Positions 9,183 to 15,231 of a DNA stretch of 15,231 nucleotides are shown one piece after another. Every line of letters begins with the position of its first letter. Within the stretch, counting starts at the first letter, position 1. The notes beneath the pieces were generated by a model. That model was not told the origin of the DNA and searched no databases. It worked only from the letters and a program-made list of their open reading frames with translations. The stretch lies in assembly GCA_000231825.2 (NCBI GenBank), contig JH720309.1, positions 173,677 to 188,907 of the forward strand, written 5' to 3'. A program made the translations under genes and the position numbers. Origin of the DNA: Tetrahymena elliotti 4EA. Taxonomy: Eukaryota > Ciliophora > Oligohymenophorea > Hymenostomatida > Tetrahymenidae.

Positions 9183-12100
9183 TCAATAATGCTAAATGTA
9201 AGAAAAATATGCTTCTTTATCAAATTAGTCTCTTTTTGAAAATAAATATTAGACTATTTTTTAGACTGAATAAAAAGCTTTAATAACTTCTACTTTGTTG
9301 AAAATAAATGTTTAATTCTCTGATTTATCAACGAAGCTACTTCCTTTTTTGTTTGCAAATATAATAACTAATATATTAAATTATGTTAATAAATTGCATA
9401 AGTTCATAAATAAATCATTTTTTAAGATTTATATTTATTCAGTTTGATATAGAATTAGTTTTGAATTTAGTTAATAATTTGTTAGTTTTTGTTGTTATTA
9501 TTATTCTTAGAAACATTTGTAAATCTATTTAAAAAATTTATCCGCTACTTTTTACTTAGAAGAATTCAAATTTATTACTGCAAGCTTATAGTTTATTTAT
9601 TTTGATATTAGTTAATTTAAAGCTTAGATAATAAAATAATGAAAACATACATTTCTATTCATTAAAGTTTCATATTCTTATTCTTTAATGGTAATTTCTT
9701 CATCAGTGCGACTTATTTAATTATCATCAAAATTATCTTAGAACTATTCTTAACAAACCAAATTCTGTGTAGTAATATTTTATTATTCATTAAATCTAAT
9801 TATTAATGGATTATTAGTTTGTGATTTAACTTATTTATTTATCTCATTTTAACATGAGTCATTAAAATAATTAAATTTTAAATTAATTTATTTAAAATCA
9901 ATTTACTTTTTCATTTTAATTTGATTAAAACTTTTATAATATTCTATTGAATTTAATTGAATATTTTCTTGTAGATTTTTTTAACAATTTGTAGACTCAA
10001 AATTTAAGTATGATTCATTTTAATCTATCAAACTTTACTAGCTAAAATTTTTATTATCCACTTCTGTGCTGAATTTATTTTATGATAGATAACACTGAAT
10101 TTATGAGTTTAATGAACCATTTAAAAGTTTATCTTCAATAACTGAACTTCTTATTTAACTTAACACTTATTCTGATTGGCATCTGAAATCACTCATAGAC
10201 ATCAAAGGCATAAATTATTAGACAGATTTCATAGATAAATCATTTAAAGAAATAGAAATTTAATCATCATTTTTAATTAGAATCTAATCTAAAATATTTT
10301 TAAATAGCAACATTTGATTAAACTAATAATTATTATATTCCTAATCTTATTTATCTTTACTTTTACTTTATTCATTAAGCTCATATTTTTGGTCATTATA
10401 AAGGGATGTTTAAATCTCAAAAGAAATCACAATTTGAATAATTTTGTGTTTGCTAAATCTCTCTTGCTATTCTGTGATTGATTGATCTTGAATTTTAAAT
10501 AAATCAAATACTTCTTTGAGTTTATAAAATATTCTATAAGGCATGTTAGACATAAAATATTTACTTTTTTCAAAAAGGGATGTGAGAATAAAAGCAGCTT
10601 TTTTATATTACTTAGTAAATATTAAATATTCAGCATAGCTATATTAGATTAAATCGTATTGGCTGTTTAAAGGTATATTAAACAAGGACAATTAATTTTA
10701 ATTTGATAACTTTCTAATCTTAATTTTATTTATTTTAGTATCTTATTTTTAAATTTTAGCTTTATTGAATAGTTATTTAGTTGATTAAGAATTACTTTTT
10801 TAACTGAAAAATTGTTATGATAATTGTTGATTTATTTGTTAAGATTAGTTTAAATTATGGTTGGTTTGATATTATGAAGTGTTATTAATTGCTTTTGAAG
10901 AATCAACGACTTCTATTGTATTTAACTTTAAAAAATTAAATTAAATCTATTTTTAACTTGCTTAGTTATTTGTAAGGTTGCACTGCTTTGATATGTTTAG
11001 CTCATCTTTTATCATTTTTGAATGTTTCTATCTTTTATTTTTATATTCTTTCTCATTTTTTATAATTTCTATAATTTGTTGATATTTTTATTCCGCTTTT
11101 TCCTTTTTAAACATATTATAATAGCATTTAAATTATATACTTTCACATGCCACATTTACAATTTGATGTTTACTTAAGTGAAAAGACAGTGAATTTAATT
11201 CCTTGCTTAGCTATTTAATTTATTCCCATAAATTGTAAAGATTTTTTTAGTTTTAGTGATTATCTAAATCCTACTAAAGTAAAATAAGAGTATTAATGTA
11301 ATTCAGTTTTCTGAAAAACAAATTCTAAATTAATTGTTAAAATTCCTAAAATTATTCTTCTTCATTTTTCTTGTTTCTAAATAGAGCCAAATTTTTTGTA
11401 AACACACTATTTTTGTCTTCTCTCGAACCGAATTTATTATTCATTATATTTTTTTTTACCATTTTGTTTTGGTTTGCTTTGACTTAGTTTGTTTGATGAG
11501 TCAATTAGCTAATTAGGTTTATGTTTGAAGATTCTAAATGCTTATTTTTTTCTTAGTTTAGGTTTTCATTTGAAAATACATTTTCCTATTTATTTATTTT
11601 GTTTTAAGCTTCAATAATGTTTGATTGATTTGGGTCAATATATGTGTATTGCTCAAGAATTTTATAGAAATAAGTGTTGTCTGTTCTTTCACAAAATTCT
11701 TTAATTTCATATTTAGCACAAACAATAGAATACTCAAAATGCTCTAAAGACTAAAAATAGTGCTTTTAATTAAATAAAATGCTTCCTATATTATTATGGG
11801 CTATCCCTAATGCATAATAATTATTAAACTTTTTAAAAAAGTTAACTTTATTGTTAAGATCTATGAGTGTTTTTCCTTCATTCTCAATAAAAAAATGTTC
11901 ATTCAAATATTAAAAATACTAAAATAAATCATAGAAACTGTTGTAAAGACTTCTTGTTTCAAGGGAGAGAAAAACATCATCTGCATTCTATTGAAATTCA
12001 ATAATTATTTCATTAATGTTAAAATGGTTTTTAACTAAATTAATCCTTTGTAATATTTAAGTTATTTTATCAATAGGATCATAAACTTATTTTTTGACTA

Positions 12101-13996
12101 GAAGTAAATACTAAAATATAGCTCCAACAAGCAGCAAACCTAGAAATCCAATACAAATTGAAGAGGGGATAAAAAGTATGGTAGACATTTTTATGAGAGA
12201 ATTTGTTTGTGATCTCAAATCCTCATTAGAAATCATGTTGATTTACAAATAAACATATTGAAATAATTGGCCCCTTTATCCAGAGTAACGAGTAACAAAT
12301 TCTGGAATGTCATGATAGCAAATAACAAGATTAATAATAACTTTGTAAATAGAAGAATTCCTATTATAATCAAAGATAATTTAATATTTGCCTTAGTTTG
12401 TCATTTGCTCTAAAGTAGTTTTATTATTTGTTGAATTATTGAAAAAGAGGTGTTAGTAGCTATTACTGATTAAATTCTTAAAGTCATTAGATTATTATTT
12501 ATCTTCTAAAAAATCCAGCTCAAAGTTATAAAAATTGTCTAATTAAGGAGATGAATTTAAATTTTATTCATGATTAGAGTTATATATTATTTAAAGCGTT
12601 CTAGGATCAATAACATAATATTATTTAGAAAATTTAATGACATTTTGGAAGTAAATTGATATATTTGTGACCATTGTGTCTAAACATTAAACATGAAGTA
12701 CTTCTACTTTTTAAGTACTATTATTAAAATACATTAATTTCTAACAACCAAATTGAGACATATAGGGTTCATCTTTACCAAAAGATAAATTTGGTGTATT
12801 CATATAAAACGAAGTTTGATTTAGACTATTTTAAAACCAAAACCTTTTTCTTGGATCATATTCATACTTTTTATTTATATTATGTTTATCAATTACATTT
12901 GTAAGTGTTGTGTTTGTGAAGGTGGAAAAAAAGAATCCTTTGTAATTATATCCTTAGAATATAGCCTTAAATGGGATTGACTCAAATTGCTAATTTTTTA
13001 TGTTAACTCTACTGTGATGCCCGATTGATTTTATTATAGGGCTAATTGATGAGAAATTCTGGAGTATTGCTTTACCTTAATGATCTAAATTTTGTATATA
13101 GACTTCGTCTTATTAATACCTAATTTATTTAAATAAATCAAGTTATTTAAATTATTTGAAAATAAGCTTATTGTAATCAGAGTAAATTTATGACATCATT
13201 TTAAAACCTTCTAAAATTTCAATTTCTTAAATAATGAGTAATAAAATGTGCAGATATAAAGTCATTTTTTGTTTCAAGGAAGATTATGAAGAGGTATATA
13301 TTTATTAAACATATTAAATATGACCAAAATTTTAAAAGGATAATTTAAGATATGTATTATTAATTGGTTAATATTTAAGACTAATTTCTTATTGAAACTT
13401 GCATTCTAAAAATTGCGCTTTAGAAATTGTTGACAAATAATAAAAAGAAAATATGATGAAACTAATCAAAAATTTAAAATAGAATATAAATTTTATAAAT
13501 GTATTTATTAAAAAAACTCATTTATCTCATTTATGCATTTTTTAATAACATAAATTGAATTCTATTACTAAATTTACTATGCTAAACTTAATATAAGTTA
13601 GATATAATTAATAAGTTACCAAGCATCAACTAAAAAAGGGTTTTTTAGAGCCAATTAAGTTAGATATTAGTCTTCTAGATCTAAATAGGCAAGAATATTG
13701 TTGAAAAAACATTTTTGATAAGCTGGATTGTACTTAACTTTTCCTTAACTTACTTTATCAGAGAAAGAATTCATAATATTCAAGTAAAAAGGGAATTTAT
13801 AAATCTCTTTGCTCAATCGATAAGAAATGTACTAAGTATTCGAAGAGCTGATATTAACCTAAACAGCAAATAAATTATCGCAGTATTCATTAATTTAAAT
13901 ATTTTTATAAAGAAGAGTGACTAATAAACTTGCTATTGCACTTAAAAAGGCTATAATTATGGGAATTATTATTATATTAAACTATTTAATAAGCAT
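9183..13996 (-). CDS. Cache-HAMP-TPR membrane sensor protein, gene 2 (1437 aa)
   Basis: Paralogue of gene 1 with the same structure: exon 1 13996-13620 (377 nt, the same length), exon 2 13119-9183, TGA stop at 9183-9185. The frame is open throughout when TAA and TAG are Gln. The N-terminal anchor is MLIKQFNIIIIPIIIAF. Next come the Cache motif YDPRKRFWF at 213-221, a second membrane helix ending LLLVKK, and a HAMP-like VYDPIDKITQIL. The TPR-like NYYALGIAHNNIGSIL lies near 560-575, a weaker repeat YAEYLIFTKQYKKAAF near 955, and Asn/Gln-rich linkers fill the gaps. The C-terminus is YIQHY. The membrane, HAMP and TPR parts are nearly the same as in gene 1. The outer sensor segment (about 139-211) and the linkers differ strongly. 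Both genes are intact, so both are probably active. The ligand and output partner are unknown. Confidence 0.85.
13120..13619 (-). other. Intron of gene 2 (500 nt)
   Basis: The intron starts GTAACTTA and ends AAATTAG on the minus strand, splitting the same Trp codon as in gene 1 (FLVDAW-YQQDEV). It is twice the length of the gene 1 intron, and only its ends look related. Nothing coding or structured was recognised inside. Confidence 0.85.
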
Positions 13997-14955
13997 TTAT
14001 TCAATACTCTTTTTATTATTTGCCTATTAGTTTTAACTTATTATTTAAAAACAATACAATTATTTGTCATAAAAAAATTAGTTCAATAAATCAAAATCGT
14101 TCAGTACTAGATAAATTATTCCTTTGTAATTTTCTTAATCAATTTAAATTTGATATAATTAATTAAACTGTAATTTTTATCAGCCTCAGGCATCATCTAC
14201 CCACTGCACTTATCTTATTAAAAATTATTTTTTCTTTTATTATTAACATTTTTTTATATTGTATATTTATAATTTTTATAATAAATATCTGAAATGTAAC
14301 TATTTTTCTTTATCAGAAATAAACAAAAAAAGTCATGTTATATTTTACTGCTTCAATTAAATTTTTGATACTATTTTTATATATTTTTTAGTAAGCTATT
14401 TTATTTATTAAAAATAGTACAAATTTTACTTTTTTTTGATTAAATTTTTATAAAATTATGATTGCAAATTTAATTACTTTTGAGTAAAGTGATCAAAGGA
14501 TATTTTTTATTTTATTTTTAATTTTTCTTTATGAAAAGATATGCTAACTAATGTTATGAGGATTTAATTTTATGTATTTTAAATTGTTAAATGGTTTATT
14601 TATTAAATGATAATATTGTATACATATTCAAAAATATATGTTAACTCCAAATCTATATTAATTTTTATAGAATGATTTGTTGAAAAAAAACTACCGTCAA
14701 TTCTATAATATAAGAACCTTAAAAAAAATAATTATTTTTGAAAAGATAATCCATAAATATTTAAAAGTTTCAGATGTTTATTTTTTGATACTTAATTTCT
14801 TTAAAGATTCAACCAACATATATAAATATTTGCTTGTATATTTCTAACCTATTTATGAATTATTTATTTTTTTCAGATATTTTAGTTTAAAATATTAAAT
14901 ATTTATAAATTTTAAAAATTTAATACAAAAGCACGGCTTTCTATAGATAATTCAG
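13997..14955. other. Short spacer between gene 2 start and gene 3 stop
   Basis: No gene is seen, and there is no tRNA or B-box sequence in this 959-base stretch, unlike the 2481-base spacer between genes 1 and 2. A GC-richer island lies at about 14180-14215. A block at 14358-14395 resembles the start of the other spacers. From about 14750 it matches the 3' flank of gene 2. The tRNA-bearing middle of the spacer is therefore missing from this unit. Confidence 0.65.
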
Positions 14956-15231
14956 TCAATAATGCTAAATATAAGAAAAATATGCTTCTTGATCAAATTA
15001 GTCTCTTTTTGAAAATAAATATTAGATTATTTTTTAAACTGAATAGAAAGCCTTGATAACTTCTACTTTGTTGAAAATAAATGTTTAATTCTCTGATTTA
15101 TCAACGAAGCTACTTCCTTTTTTGTTTGCAAATATAATAACTTAGATATTAAATTATGTTAATAAATTACATAATTTCATAAATAAATCATTTTTTAAGA
15201 TTTATATTTATTCAGTTTGATATAGAATTAG
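14956..15231 (-). CDS. Sensor protein gene 3, C-terminal 91 codons (partial)
   Basis: The 3' end of a third array member runs off the right edge of the window. It stays open in the same frame and ends YIQHY with a TGA stop at 14956-14958. Against gene 2 there are about 11 base differences in 276, of which about 7 are silent (by eye). It is far closer to gene 2 than gene 1 is. Residues include NIQVIIFANKKGSSFVDKS, the possible last strand of a degenerate VWA fold. Whether the rest of the gene is intact cannot be seen. Confidence 0.85.

Larger units (their letters stand above)
7041..14350. repeat. Tandem unit 2 of the array (approximate edges)
   Basis: This is the second full copy of spacer, tRNA-Gln(UUA) and minus-strand sensor gene. 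It lacks the gene relic seen in unit 1, its gene intron is twice as long, and its tRNA-to-gene gap is shorter. The right edge is set by a block at about 14358-14395 that resembles the start of the other units' spacers. Confidence 0.7.

Noticed and set aside
14180..14215. GC-richer island with ATGATG and CTGA pieces, considered as a box C/D snoRNA
   Set aside because: The C-like box is imperfect, the CTGA elements sit directly beside it, and there is no terminal stem or guide-length spacing.

Overview
The window is ciliate nuclear DNA, most likely from a Tetrahymena-like oligohymenophorean. It is very AT-rich. It carries two identical tRNA genes whose anticodon TTA reads UAA/UAG as glutamine, and its protein genes open up only when TAA and TAG are read as Gln and TGA alone is a stop. 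Read with the standard code, the window looks almost empty.

Layout: a tandem array of roughly 7 kb units. Unit 1 (about 60-7040) has a spacer, a plus-strand tRNA-Gln(UUA) at 1278-1349, a decayed gene 3' end (about 1528-1763) and a minus-strand gene at 6701-2138. Unit 2 (about 7040-14350) repeats the plan: spacer, tRNA at 8686-8757 and a minus-strand gene at 13996-9183. Unit 3 starts near 14350 with a much shorter spacer and no tRNA. It shows only the last 91 codons of a third gene (15231-14956).

Genes 1 and 2 encode paralogous membrane proteins of 1438 and 1437 residues. Each has one phase-2 intron at the same place, after an exon 1 of 377 nt. Both read: N-terminal membrane anchor, extracellular Cache-like sensor with a YDPRKRFW motif, second membrane helix, HAMP-like linker, TPR-like segment, long Asn/Gln-rich linkers, and a C-terminal region that may be a degenerate, split VWA fold. 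No catalytic output domain is visible. They look like surface or endomembrane sensors that signal through protein contacts. This function is inferred from domain order.

The tRNA genes supply the decoder for the reassigned codons, of which gene 1 alone uses about 120 (hand count). A 50-nt block just 5' of each tRNA is almost unchanged between units, while the surrounding spacers have drifted by many substitutions and indels. All translations were done by eye.
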